Part shown: positions 9,419 to 18,809 of the stretch, piece by piece
Position numbering within the stretch: the stretch's first letter is position 1
Layout of the letters: each line of letters starts with the position of its first letter
The notes under the pieces: generated by a model
The model's database searches: none
Told to the model about the DNA's origin: nothing
Seen by the model: the letters and a program-made list of their open reading frames with translations, nothing else
Program-made: the position numbers and the translations under genes
From: JAKAAZ01 sp963817855
GTDB lineage: Bacteria > Acidobacteriota > Terriglobia > Terriglobales > Acidobacteriaceae
Direction of reading: 5' to 3'
Assembly: GCA_963817855.1 (NCBI GenBank)
Contig: CAWFQA010000002.1
Coordinates: 744,001 to 808,000 of the forward strand
DNA length: 64,000 bases

Positions 9419-10950
9419 AAATTCCAGCGGATCGGCGGGCAATCGTTGCCGTTGATTTAGGCGCGCAAAGTTGCCGTGTCTCGTTGCTTCGCTGGCTCCC
9501 AGATGGTCCAAGAATTCAGCTTGTTCATCGCGTGACCAACGCCCCAGTGGCAAGCGATGGCCATTTACACTGGAACCTTTCCCTGCTCTGCTCTGCCGCG
9601 GATCAAGGCTTGCGTCGTAGCGCGGAAATGGCGACAGAAGGCATAGCAGCCGTCGGCATCACCGGATGGGCGGTGGATTATGTTCGTCTCAACGGCACTC
9701 TCCGCACTTCCTCCTCAGATTCCCCGCGTCTGCCAGTCATCGCCGATCCATTTTGCTATCGCGATACACGCACGGGCACAGCGATGGAAGAGCTCCACGC
9801 AAAAATTTCAGCCAACCAGCTCTACGCGCTCACTGGCATCCAGGTCCTCCCTATAAACACTCTGTATCAGTTGTATGCGGATGGAATCGCGGGGATTCCA
9901 GCCCGTCTTCCGTGGCTTAATTTGCCGGAATACCTGCTCTATCGCTGGGGAGCGAAAGCGGTTGCGGAATATACCAACGCCACTCACACGTCGATGGTCA
10001 CGCTTGGTCAACAACATTGGTCGCAGGAAATTTTTGACGCGGCCGGTTTCGATATCTCCGCCGCTCCTGAGATTGTTCCGCCCGGTTCCATCATTGGCCG
10101 CCTGCAGGGTCCGCTGGCAGCATTGTCTGCTCTGCGGAACACGGCTCTGATCGCGCCTGCCTGCCACGATACGGCGTCGGCGATCGCGGGCATTCGCGCC
10201 CACGGCGACGATTGGGCGTACATCAGCTCCGGCACTTGGTCGCTGGTTGGTACATTGCTGGATCAGCCATGCGCAGGCCCCGAAGCCGCGCGCTTGAACT
10301 TTACAAATGAGGGCGGTGTCGGCGGAGCAATCTGTTTCCTGCGCAATGTTAATGGCCTGTGGCTACAGGATCAATGCATGGAAGCCTGGAAGGTGTCCGG
10401 CGAACACCGAAAAGTGGAAGAATTGATCGAGGCAGCCGCGACGCTCCCGTCTCCTCAGGCGTTGATTGACGTGGATGATCCACAATTGATCGCGCCGGGA
10501 CGAATGCCAGAGCGCATCGCCATGCAACTGGAAAGTGCCGGCGTCTCTGCGAAACATTTTCTCTCCTCCCCTCCGGCCATGACGAATCTGATTCTTCACA
10601 GTCTTGCCGCACGTTATGCCGCCGTGATCCAACAGATCGAGACACTGACGGCGAAGAAGTTTCGACGACTCTATATTGTCGGCGGCGGCAGCCGAAATCG
10701 CTTATTGAACCGCCTCACCCAACGAGCGACTAAATTGGAACTCGTGTGTGGAGCACAGGAGAGCTCCACCCTCGGCAACCTATCCATCCAACTGGCTGCG
10801 CTGCAAAAGCTGCAACTGGACCCGGCAGGCGAGTATTGTGAGAACGTGAAACAGCAAGGAGTGGACCACGAGGCAGTCTCCTCTTGGGCAGGCACGCTAG
10901 CCGATGCGCATGCACAACCGACTTCAACAATGCAATCGTACCCAGCATAA
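9415..10950 (+). CDS. rhaB: rhamnulokinase, FGGY family
   Basis: A sugar kinase of 511 residues that phosphorylates L-rhamnulose with ATP. The FGGY N-terminal phosphate motif appears as VAVDLGAQSCRVSLLRW and the C-terminal adenosine motif as IVGGGSRNRLLNRLTQ; the middle has YISSGTWSLVGTLL, typical of the RhaB branch. The GTG start at 9415 is preferred: GGAGG lies at 9400-9404 and the codon overlaps the aldolase stop (GTGA). Longer in-frame reading to 9316 would run inside the aldolase gene. A 33-base gap separates it from the isomerase gene. All residues expected of the family seem present. Confidence 0.9.
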   Translation: MKIPADRRAIVAVDLGAQSCRVSLLRWLPDGPRIQLVHRVTNAPVASDGHLHWNLSLLCSAADQGLRRSAEMATEGIAAVGITGWAVDYVRLNGTLRTSSSDSPRLPVIADPFCYRDTRTGTAMEELHAKISANQLYALTGIQVLPINTLYQLYADGIAGIPARLPWLNLPEYLLYRWGAKAVAEYTNATHTSMVTLGQQHWSQEIFDAAGFDISAAPEIVPPGSIIGRLQGPLAALSALRNTALIAPACHDTASAIAGIRAHGDDWAYISSGTWSLVGTLLDQPCAGPEAARLNFTNEGGVGGAICFLRNVNGLWLQDQCMEAWKVSGEHRKVEELIEAAATLPSPQALIDVDDPQLIAPGRMPERIAMQLESAGVSAKHFLSSPPAMTNLILHSLAARYAAVIQQIETLTAKKFRRLYIVGGGSRNRLLNRLTQRATKLELVCGAQESSTLGNLSIQLAALQKLQLDPAGEYCENVKQQGVDHEAVSSWAGTLADAHAQPTSTMQSYPA

Positions 10951-10951
10951 G

Positions 10952-10967
10952 CGGCGCAGTAGCGCCG
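10952..10967 (+). other. small GC hairpin between rhaB and rhaI
   Basis: CGGCGC-AGTA-GCGCCG forms a perfect six-pair stem with a four-base loop right after the rhaB stop. It has no T-run, so it is more likely a processing or attenuating hairpin than a terminator; the operon probably continues into rhaI. Confidence 0.3.
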
Positions 10968-10983
10968 GACGAGGAAAACTTCT

Positions 10984-12201
10984 ATGACGACACTCGGCCC
11001 ATCGGATGCAAATTCACCAACCATCACTGACCGCCTTTCGAAGCAACTCGACCAATTCGCGATCGAAGTTCCATCCTGGGGCTTCGCCAACACGGGCACC
11101 CGCTTCGGAAAATTTGTCCAGCCCTCTGCCGCCAGTACGCTGGAGGAAAAGTTTGCGGATGCCGCCCAGGTGCATCAACTTTCCGGCGCCAGTCCCAGCA
11201 TGGCGACACACGTGTTGTGGGATTTCCCTAACGGACTGCGGGACGTCGCGAAAGTTCGAGACCTAAGCCGGCACTACGGAATCCGCGCAGGAGCGATCAA
11301 TCCAAACCTCTTCGAGAGCCAGAGTTATAAATTTGGATCGTTCGGGAATCCTGATCCTTCGATCCGCCAACAGGCCCTCGACCACGTGCTGGAATCCGTC
11401 GCCATCGCCCAGGAGCTGGATAACGCCGACGTTTCTCTCTGGTTCGCCGATGGATCGAATTATCCCGGTACGCAAAACATTCGCCACCGGATCGCTTGGT
11501 TTCAGGAAGGGCTAGCCAAAACCCACGCAGCCCTCGCGCCCGGACAGCGCATGCTGGTCGAGTACAAACCTTTCGAGCCAGCTTTCTACCACACGGATAT
11601 CGCGGACTGGGGAATGGCGCTGCTCTTCGCGCGCGCGGCCGGACCCCAGGCGTTCGTGCTGGTTGATACTGGCCATCACTATCAGGCGCAGAACATCGAG
11701 CAAATCCTCGCATGGCTGCAGCGAGAAAAAATGCTCGGCGGTTTCCACTTCAACGACCGTCGCTACGCGGATGACGACCTTACCCTGGGTTCCATCGATC
11801 CGTATCAAGTTTTCCGCTTGTTCCATGAGATTTTGTCGTACCACTCGGAGCATCCGGAGGCGACCGCGCCCGCCTACCTCGTCGATCAAAGTCACAATCT
11901 GAAAAATAAAGTGGAAGCCATGTTGCAAACGGTGCTGACGGCTCAGGAACTGTATGCCAAAGCCTGCCTGGTCGACCACGCGAAGCTTGCAGAACTGCAA
12001 AGTGAATGCCGCCTGGTAGAAGCGGAAGAATGCTTGCGATCCGCCTTCTGGACCGACGTGCGGCCCGCCCTGCGGCAGTGGCGACGTGAACGTGGACTCG
12101 CCGAAGATCCGCTGCAGGCGCTTCGCCAAAATGGTTACATCGAACGGGCCGCAGCAGAGCGCGGAAGCAAGAACAAGAGCGCAGTCTCCAGTTATGCCTG
12201 A
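10984..12201 (+). CDS. rhaI: L-rhamnose isomerase, RhaI type
   Basis: A 405-residue TIM-barrel isomerase that converts L-rhamnose to L-rhamnulose, the first step of the pathway encoded here. It resembles the RhaI branch (Pseudomonas-type) rather than E. coli RhaA. The barrel shows metal-ligand strands around VEYKPFEPAFYHTDI (Glu), VDTGHHYQAQNIE (Asp, His), HFNDRRYADDDLTLGSIDPY and YLVDQSHNLKNK. Its ATG follows GAGGAAAACTTCT, giving a normal ribosome site. With the kinase and aldolase-dehydrogenase upstream it completes conversion of rhamnose to dihydroxyacetone phosphate and lactate. No sugar permease is encoded next to it. Confidence 0.9.
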   Translation: MTTLGPSDANSPTITDRLSKQLDQFAIEVPSWGFANTGTRFGKFVQPSAASTLEEKFADAAQVHQLSGASPSMATHVLWDFPNGLRDVAKVRDLSRHYGIRAGAINPNLFESQSYKFGSFGNPDPSIRQQALDHVLESVAIAQELDNADVSLWFADGSNYPGTQNIRHRIAWFQEGLAKTHAALAPGQRMLVEYKPFEPAFYHTDIADWGMALLFARAAGPQAFVLVDTGHHYQAQNIEQILAWLQREKMLGGFHFNDRRYADDDLTLGSIDPYQVFRLFHEILSYHSEHPEATAPAYLVDQSHNLKNKVEAMLQTVLTAQELYAKACLVDHAKLAELQSECRLVEAEECLRSAFWTDVRPALRQWRRERGLAEDPLQALRQNGYIERAAAERGSKNKSAVSSYA

Positions 12202-12240
12202 ATATGCCACATTGCATACACCCGAGTTACACTTGAAAAC

Positions 12241-13389
12241 ATGAAAAAAACCACCCGGCGCAATTTCATTGCGGGGCTTGCGAGTCTTCCGGTAGTCAGC
12301 CAGTTATCGTTGGCGGCCAACGGGCGAAGCAAACGAATTTACATCGGCACCTACACCAGAAAATCCAGCCAGGGCGTTTACGTGTACCGCTGGAAACCTG
12401 AGTCCGGCGAGATGGAAGAGATTGGTCTCGCCGCAAAAACTCCAAATCCAAGCTTCCTGGCCTTGTCTCCAAACCGCAACAATCTATATTGCGTGAATGA
12501 ACAAGACCACACTACTGGGAATGTCTCCGCGTTTGCGATCGACCAAACGACAGGCAAGCTGATCCCTAAAAATGTTGTCCCCTCCGGCGGCTCCGCTCCT
12601 TGCAACTTGACAACGGATCGCACAGGCCAAGCGCTGTTCGTGGCCAACTACGGCAGTGGCAGCGTGTCCAGTTACAAAATTCTTGCCGGTGGGTCGCCGC
12701 GGCGCCTAAGCGACCCTGTCTCCAACATTTTCTTCAAAGGCCACAGCATCGATCCTGAACGTCAGAAAAGGGCGCACACCCACTGCACAACCGTATCTCC
12801 AGAAAATAAGTATCTGTTGGTGAACGATCTTGGCCTGGATCGCATCATGGTGTTTCACTTTGATCCCAAGACCGCTAAACTCACTCCGAACGATCCGCCG
12901 TATTACAACGCAACACCTGGTTCCGGTCCGCGAAACCTCACATTTCATCCAAACAAAAAATGGGCCTATTCCATCGCGGAAATGGGCAGCATTATCGAAT
13001 GCATGGACTGGAACGGTGACAAGGGAACGCTCACTCGCTTCCAGGTGATCTCATCGCTGCCGAAGGACCACAAGTCGCCCACGGATGCGGCGACGGTACA
13101 GGTGCACCCCAATGGGCGTTTCCTCTACGGATCGAATCGTGGGGACGACAGTATCACCGCGTTTTCTATCAATCCTGCGAATGGCCATCTAACCTTGATC
13201 CAGAGAATTTCCTGTGAGGGAGGAAGCCCACGACACTTTGCCGTCGCGCCCGATGGCAGGTGGCTGGTCGTGGGCAACCAGGACACTGCGAATATCGTCA
13301 TCTTGAAATGCGACCCACAAACTGGAAAGCTTGCGTCGACCGGCCGTCAGTACCCGCTCGATTCGCCGGTCTGTGTCGTCTTTAACTAA
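12241..13389 (+). CDS. secreted lactonase, 7-bladed beta-propeller (6-phosphogluconolactonase-like)
   Basis: A 382-residue protein of the YbhE-type lactonase family. The N-terminus has a twin-arginine-like signal (KKTTRRNFIAGLASLPVVS, cleavage probably after LAANG), so the mature protein may be periplasmic. Repeated blade motifs such as NPSFLALSPNRNNLYCVNE, GPRNLTFHPNKKWAYSI and GSPRHFAVAPDGRWLVVGN are plain. In the rhamnose context it could open an L-rhamnono-lactone or another sugar lactone, but that is inference; many members have no proven substrate. It is 39 bases after rhaI and 19 bases before the epimerase start, on the same strand, so co-transcription is likely. Confidence 0.8.
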   Translation: MKKTTRRNFIAGLASLPVVSQLSLAANGRSKRIYIGTYTRKSSQGVYVYRWKPESGEMEEIGLAAKTPNPSFLALSPNRNNLYCVNEQDHTTGNVSAFAIDQTTGKLIPKNVVPSGGSAPCNLTTDRTGQALFVANYGSGSVSSYKILAGGSPRRLSDPVSNIFFKGHSIDPERQKRAHTHCTTVSPENKYLLVNDLGLDRIMVFHFDPKTAKLTPNDPPYYNATPGSGPRNLTFHPNKKWAYSIAEMGSIIECMDWNGDKGTLTRFQVISSLPKDHKSPTDAATVQVHPNGRFLYGSNRGDDSITAFSINPANGHLTLIQRISCEGGSPRHFAVAPDGRWLVVGNQDTANIVILKCDPQTGKLASTGRQYPLDSPVCVVFN

Positions 13390-13408
13390 CCAAGAGAAGA
13401 GAATCTGC

Positions 13409-14368
13409 ATGCGTGTTGGAGTATTTACACCGCTGTTGTCCGAGCTGCCGCTGAAAGACGTGCTGGCAAAACTCAAAGCGCTCCACATTTCAACCGTGGA
13501 GCTCGCCACAGGAAATTATCCTGGTGATGCTCACTGCAAATTGACCATGCTGGAAGACAGCGTTCAGCTTGCCGCGTTCCAACGGATCTTCGCGGATCAA
13601 GGTTGCAGCATCAGCGCTCTCAGCTGTCACGGGAACTCATTGCATCCTAACCCGGCACGCGCGAAAGAAGCGCGAGAGGCGAGCCGCAAAACAATTCTGC
13701 TGGCAGAAAAACTCGGTGTCCCGGTCGTTGTCGACTTTTCCGGCTGCCCTGGGGACTCGCCTCAAGCCACGGCACCCAATTGGGTCACCTGCCCCTGGCC
13801 GCCTGACTATCTCGACGTTTTGGATTGGCAGTGGAACGAAGTCGTCACGCCGTATTGGATCGAACATGGAAAGTTCGCCGCGCAGCACAATGTGAAAATT
13901 GCAATCGAAATGCATCCTGGCTTCGTCGTGTATAGCCCGGAAACCCTGCTGCGTTTGCGGGCAATCGCGGGCCCTGCGGTCGGATGCAATTACGATCCCA
14001 GCCACATGTTTTGGCAAGGCATCGATCCCATCGCCGCCATCCGGGTATTGGGAGATGCCATCTTTCACGTGCACGCGAAAGACACGCAACTGTATCCGGC
14101 GAACTTGCCCAGAACGGGCGTGTTGGATACCAAACCGTACACCGATGAGCGCAATCGCGGGTGGATCTTTCGTACCTGCGGCTTTGGCCATGGAGCGGAA
14201 TGGTGGAAAGAATTCGTTTCCACATTGCGGATGTTCGGCTACGACGGTGTGCTCTCCATCGAACATGAAGATAGCCTGATGTCTCCCGAAGAAGGCTTGA
14301 CCAAAGCAGCACAGTTTCTTCGTGAAATTGCCATCGAGCAGCAACCGACGGCCCCCTGGTGGACCTGA
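13409..14368 (+). CDS. sugar phosphate isomerase/epimerase-like TIM barrel
   Basis: A 319-residue xylose-isomerase-like TIM barrel (AP endonuclease family 2 fold). The metal site is visible as Glu in VKIAIEMHPG, Asp/His in GCNYDPSHMFWQG, His in IFHVHAKDT and Glu in VLSIEHED. The ATG at 13409 follows AAGAGAAGAGAA; an in-frame upstream start at 13331 lies inside the lactonase gene and is less likely. Such proteins often pair with Gfo/Idh/MocA oxidoreductases, as here, in inositol, ketosugar or unusual-hexose metabolism. The exact substrate cannot be told from sequence. Confidence 0.8.
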   Translation: MRVGVFTPLLSELPLKDVLAKLKALHISTVELATGNYPGDAHCKLTMLEDSVQLAAFQRIFADQGCSISALSCHGNSLHPNPARAKEAREASRKTILLAEKLGVPVVVDFSGCPGDSPQATAPNWVTCPWPPDYLDVLDWQWNEVVTPYWIEHGKFAAQHNVKIAIEMHPGFVVYSPETLLRLRAIAGPAVGCNYDPSHMFWQGIDPIAAIRVLGDAIFHVHAKDTQLYPANLPRTGVLDTKPYTDERNRGWIFRTCGFGHGAEWWKEFVSTLRMFGYDGVLSIEHEDSLMSPEEGLTKAAQFLREIAIEQQPTAPWWT

Positions 14369-14430
14369 TAAGTTTTCGAAGCCCGATCTACTCTCGCGAT
14401 GTCTATTACGAAGTTATTTAAGGAGCAGAA

Positions 14431-15579
14431 TTGAAGCGAATTCGAACGGCAATTTTTGGAACGGGATTCATGGGGCGCGTGCATCTCGAAGCGCTGCGCC
14501 GCATCGAAGGAGTCGATGTCGTCGCGATCGTTGGACGGGAACTGGCCTCAGCCCAACGCCTGGGCTCGGGCTACGGCATCGAGAAGTTTGATTCCGATTA
14601 TCGCAACGTTTTGCGCGACCCCGCTATTGACGCCGTACACATCTGCACGCCGAACGCGCTTCACTTCTCCATGGCGAAAGATGCACTAGTCGCCGGCAAA
14701 CATATTCTTTGCGAGAAGCCTCTTTCCACTTCGATTGAAACAGCGGAAGAACTGGTGAAGCTGGCGCGCGATCGAAATCTGCGCAACTGCGTCTGCCACA
14801 ACCTTCGCTATTATCCGATGGTCCAGCAAATGCGCCGCATGCGCGAAGACGGTGATCTCGGCCGCATTTTAATGATACAAGGCAACTACCTGCAGGATTG
14901 GCTGTTGGATGAGTCGGCGTGGAACTGGCGCATCGATTCCGAAGCAGGTGGACAGCTGCGCACGATGGGCGATATTGGAACCCACTGGTTCGACATGGCT
15001 GAACACGTCACAGGACTTCGAGTTCGTTCGCTCTGCGCCGATCTGGAGACTTTTTATCCTACGCGTCAACGGCCTGCCAAACACGTTCAGGCTTCCATCG
15101 CCCAGCTTTCCACATTGCCTGCCAGCGGTGGCGAACAGGTGACTGTCAAAACAGAAGACTTTGGCGCGGTTGTTTTTCAAATGGAGGAAGGCGCGCGCGG
15201 CACCATGACAGCCTGCCAGATGGCTGCAGGACGCAAGAACCAACTCCGAATGGAAATCTTCGGGACTAAAGCGTCGGTCAGTTGGAACCAGGAGCGCCCG
15301 GACGAATTGTGGGTGGGACATCGCGACAGCGCCAATGGCATTTACATCAAGGACCCTGGGCTGATGAAGGAGAAGGCACGCAGCTATGCGGATCTTCCCT
15401 GCGGGCATAGCGAAGGCTACGACGACACCTTCAAGCAAGTCTTCCGCCGATTTTATGCGTCCATCCAACAGTCGAACACGCCTGCGGATTATCCCGAGCT
15501 CGTCGATGGTTTGCGGCACATGCTGATCATGGACGCCCAGCTGAAAAGTCATCTCGCCAGGCAATGGGTCGACGTATGA
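14431..15579 (+). CDS. Gfo/Idh/MocA family NAD(P)-dependent oxidoreductase
   Basis: A 382-residue sugar dehydrogenase. The Rossmann motif AIFGTGFMGRVHLEAL is at the N-terminus, followed by the family's CTPNALHFSMAKDALVAGKH and the catalytic-lysine motif CEKPLS. The C-terminal alpha/beta domain carries the substrate site, including GDIGTHWFDMAEHVTG. The start is TTG at 14431 with AAGGAG about five bases upstream, a clear ribosome site that decides the start. The partner epimerase lies 62 bases upstream. It probably oxidises a sugar or sugar alcohol; the pair may deal with another sugar released together with rhamnose from plant or microbial polysaccharides. Confidence 0.85.
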   Translation: MKRIRTAIFGTGFMGRVHLEALRRIEGVDVVAIVGRELASAQRLGSGYGIEKFDSDYRNVLRDPAIDAVHICTPNALHFSMAKDALVAGKHILCEKPLSTSIETAEELVKLARDRNLRNCVCHNLRYYPMVQQMRRMREDGDLGRILMIQGNYLQDWLLDESAWNWRIDSEAGGQLRTMGDIGTHWFDMAEHVTGLRVRSLCADLETFYPTRQRPAKHVQASIAQLSTLPASGGEQVTVKTEDFGAVVFQMEEGARGTMTACQMAAGRKNQLRMEIFGTKASVSWNQERPDELWVGHRDSANGIYIKDPGLMKEKARSYADLPCGHSEGYDDTFKQVFRRFYASIQQSNTPADYPELVDGLRHMLIMDAQLKSHLARQWVDV

Positions 15580-15750
15580 GGAATCTAGAGCCAAATCTGC
15601 ACGCGTGAATTGACGTGGGCCTTACGCGGCCCGAGACTTTTGCGTCGCCCTAATCGCCCAGCAATTCTTGCGATTTCCATCCCGCGCAGGCGAGCCATAT
15701 TATCGGGTAAAACCGCTGCGGATGCGGCCTGCATCCAACAATGCGGCAGT

Positions 15751-18700
15751 ATGAGAAGCAGAAAGTATGTACATCCGTTTCGACCTTGTACGAACGCGCA
15801 CTGTGGCATCTGCGCCCCGTTAAATTCCGCTGCAACGCGGGTCAAAGCCACGCTCGCCGTCCTTCTCATGGCCCTGGGACTTGCAACTCCTTCCGCAATC
15901 CTTGCGCAGGCAGACAGTGAGACGCCCAAAACGTCGCCGCAGACAACCGACATTTTACCTTCGTATGAAGGACAGAAAGTGACCACAATCGAAATTGCAG
16001 GACAGCCGAATATGCGCACCAGCCAATTCGCGGCCAGCTTTTCACAACATGCCGGCGAGCCATTTTCAAGGAAAAAGCTGAGCGCGACAATCGCCAACCT
16101 GAAACGCGCTGGAAAGTTCAAAACCATCCAACTCCAGGTCTCTCCAGAGGCGGACGGAGTCCGCGTGCTCTTGGTTTTGGAGCCTGCATACTACATCGGA
16201 ATCTATCGATTTCCCGGCGCCGAGCGCTTCGCCTATTCACGTCTGATACAGGTGACGAACTACCCTCCGGAAGCGGCGTTCAACGCCGATGACATTCGAC
16301 AATCCACGGGCAAACTCATTGCTTTTTTCCGGCAGCAAGGATACTTCCTCGCCACGGTTGAACCTGAAACGCGCATCGATGTGACTCACAAACTGGTCGG
16401 CGTCATCTTCCATGTAACCCTGAACCGACGCAGCAAATTTGGCCAGATCGATATCGCCGGCACAACTCCGCAGCAAGCCGCGAAACTCCGTCACGATCTT
16501 CAAACCTTGTGGGCACGCATGCGTGGAGCGGCGATTCGTCCAGGGAAAAACTATCGCCGCAAAACGCTGACCAACGCTTCGCAATATCTGCAGAAGAAGC
16601 TTGCGGATAACGGATATTTGAATGCACACGTCAAACTGTCAGGAGCGGAATATATCGCTGCCACCAATCGCGCAGATATTCAGTTCGATATCGACACCGG
16701 ACCCGTCATCCACGTGAAGATCGAGGGCGCGCACTTGTGGAGCTGGACGCGCAAGTCACTTTTACCCGTGTACCAGGGCATCGGCGTGGATGATGAAGTT
16801 GTGCAGGAGGGCAATCGCTATCTCGTCTCCTACTTTCAGTCCAAAGGATATTTCGACGCCAAAGTAGAATCGCACCTTCAGAATTCCCCTTCCGGCGACA
16901 CCATCGTGTACCAGATTGTGAAGGGGAGCAAGCACAAGGTTGTGGGGCTGCAACTGGCCGGAAATCGGCCCGGGACTACGCAGAAATTGATGCCCTACGT
17001 CACTGTAAAGAAGGCCCATTTTCTTTCGCGGGGCAAATACAGCGAATCGCTGGTCCGCAGCAGCGGAAATAATCTCACGAATGTCTACAAGTCAGAAGGC
17101 TTCAGCGAGGTCAAAGTAACTCCCACCGTGGTCAATCGCGGCAAAAATATCAAGGTCGCATTTCACATCCAGCCTGGACCGCGGGATGTGGTCAATTCCC
17201 TGCACATAGAGGGCGCCAAGACTTTGACTGAAGCCCAATTCGCCCCCAAAGGCCTGCGGCTCGCCCCCGGCAAACCTTATTCGCAAAAACTTGTGGAGAC
17301 CGACCGGAATAATATCCTCGCCCGATATCTGGAACTGGGCTATCTCACAGCGACCTTTCGTGAGACCGCTGCGGCCGTCTCCAAGAGCGATCCGCATCAG
17401 ATTGATGTCACATATCACATCTATGAGGGGCCTCAGGTGTTCACCGCCGATGTGCTCACCTTAGGCCGCAGGCACACACAGCAGCGACTGATTAATCGAG
17501 ATGTCGCTTCCATCCAGCCACACCAACCGTTGACGGAAACGAAACTTCTCACCTCAGAAAGCAAGCTCTACAACAATACTGGCGCCTTTGACTGGGCAGA
17601 AGTCGATCCCAAACGGCAAATTACTACGCAGACAAGAGAAGATGTGCTCGTCAAGGTGCATGAGGCAAAAAGAAATCAAATCACGTATGGTTTTGGATTT
17701 GAGCTGGTGAATCGGGGCGGAAATATTCCCAGCGGTACCGTCGCGATTCCCAATCTGCCACCCATCGGGTTGCCGTCGAATTTCACGACCAGCGAGAAAA
17801 CATATTACGGCCCGCGCGGAACATTTGAATATACGCGCAACAATATGCGTGGCAAGGGAGAGTCCCTATCCTTAACTGCATTTGCCGGCAGATTGGATCA
17901 GCGTGGAGGTGCATACTACATTGATCCGAATTTTTTGTGGTCAAAATGGACCTCGACGCTAGCGTTGACTGTGGAGCACGACGGTGAAAATCCGATCTTC
18001 TCGTCACAGCAGGAAATAGCTAGTTACCAAATCCAACGCCCGCTCGACAAAGCCGGGAAAAACATTTTTTTCTTGCATTACAGCTTTAGCAAAACTGATT
18101 TGACCAATATCTTGATTCCGGAACTGGTACCACCGGAAGATCAGCATGTACGCCTGTCGACGGTTTCTGTCAGCTTCACGCACGACACTCGAGACAATCC
18201 GATCGATGCCCACAAGGGCTTACTGCAAAGCGAGGAACTCGATTTCAATTCGACGAAGCTGGGTTCGAATGTGGATTTTGCAAGGCTTACGATGCAAACT
18301 GCCTATTACAAAAAAATTGTTCATAACATTATTTGGGCCAACAGCATCCGTATCGGACTAGCCCAGCCGTTTTCAGGCAGTTTCGTTCCACTGAGTGAGG
18401 CATTTTTCAGCGGCGGCGGCAGCACCTTGCGAGGCTTTCCCCTTGATAGCGCCGGGCCACAGAGGCCAGTCCAGGTATGCAGCACCGGCTCCTCTACCGA
18501 CTGCACCTACATTAAAGTCCCGACCGGGGGCAATGAGCTCCTGATCCTCAATTCAGAATTTCGTATTCCGCTGCCGATCAAGAAGAACCTGGGCATGGCG
18601 GCTTTTTATGACGGCGGCAACGTATTTCCCACTGTCGGCTTTCACGACTTCACATCTCTGTATTCGAACAACGTTGGCCTGGGCTTGCGATACGCCACAC

Positions 18701-18798
18701 CAGTCGGTCCGATTCGCTTCGACGTGGGACGCAATCTGAATCCAGTGCCTGGAATTTCAGCCACCCAGTATTTCATCAGTATTGGACAAGCTTTCTAA
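15751..18798 (+). CDS. Omp85-family outer membrane protein with POTRA repeats (BamA/TamA-like)
   Basis: A protein of about 1015 residues. A Sec signal (VKATLAVLLMALGLATPSA, ending near AQA) is followed by several POTRA repeats (about 70-640; repeated patterns such as GTTPQQAAKLRHDLQ, FQSKGYFDAKVESHL, YKSEGFSEVKVTPTV). A C-terminal beta-barrel of about 350 residues carries the Omp85 features RGFPLDSAGPQRP (loop 6) and the terminal LNPVPGISATQYFISIGQAF with final Phe. It would insert or export proteins at the outer membrane. The start at 15751 precedes the signal; a longer frame to 15610 has no support. A TamB-like gene starts only 11 bases after its stop, so a TamA role is more likely than that of the main BamA, which is usually encoded elsewhere. 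Confidence 0.85.
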   Translation: MRSRKYVHPFRPCTNAHCGICAPLNSAATRVKATLAVLLMALGLATPSAILAQADSETPKTSPQTTDILPSYEGQKVTTIEIAGQPNMRTSQFAASFSQHAGEPFSRKKLSATIANLKRAGKFKTIQLQVSPEADGVRVLLVLEPAYYIGIYRFPGAERFAYSRLIQVTNYPPEAAFNADDIRQSTGKLIAFFRQQGYFLATVEPETRIDVTHKLVGVIFHVTLNRRSKFGQIDIAGTTPQQAAKLRHDLQTLWARMRGAAIRPGKNYRRKTLTNASQYLQKKLADNGYLNAHVKLSGAEYIAATNRADIQFDIDTGPVIHVKIEGAHLWSWTRKSLLPVYQGIGVDDEVVQEGNRYLVSYFQSKGYFDAKVESHLQNSPSGDTIVYQIVKGSKHKVVGLQLAGNRPGTTQKLMPYVTVKKAHFLSRGKYSESLVRSSGNNLTNVYKSEGFSEVKVTPTVVNRGKNIKVAFHIQPGPRDVVNSLHIEGAKTLTEAQFAPKGLRLAPGKPYSQKLVETDRNNILARYLELGYLTATFRETAAAVSKSDPHQIDVTYHIYEGPQVFTADVLTLGRRHTQQRLINRDVASIQPHQPLTETKLLTSESKLYNNTGAFDWAEVDPKRQITTQTREDVLVKVHEAKRNQITYGFGFELVNRGGNIPSGTVAIPNLPPIGLPSNFTTSEKTYYGPRGTFEYTRNNMRGKGESLSLTAFAGRLDQRGGAYYIDPNFLWSKWTSTLALTVEHDGENPIFSSQQEIASYQIQRPLDKAGKNIFFLHYSFSKTDLTNILIPELVPPEDQHVRLSTVSVSFTHDTRDNPIDAHKGLLQSEELDFNSTKLGSNVDFARLTMQTAYYKKIVHNIIWANSIRIGLAQPFSGSFVPLSEAFFSGGGSTLRGFPLDSAGPQRPVQVCSTGSSTDCTYIKVPTGGNELLILNSEFRIPLPIKKNLGMAAFYDGGNVFPTVGFHDFTSLYSNNVGLGLRYATPVGPIRFDVGRNLNPVPGISATQYFISIGQAF

Positions 18799-18809
18799 GA
18801 AGGATAGCT

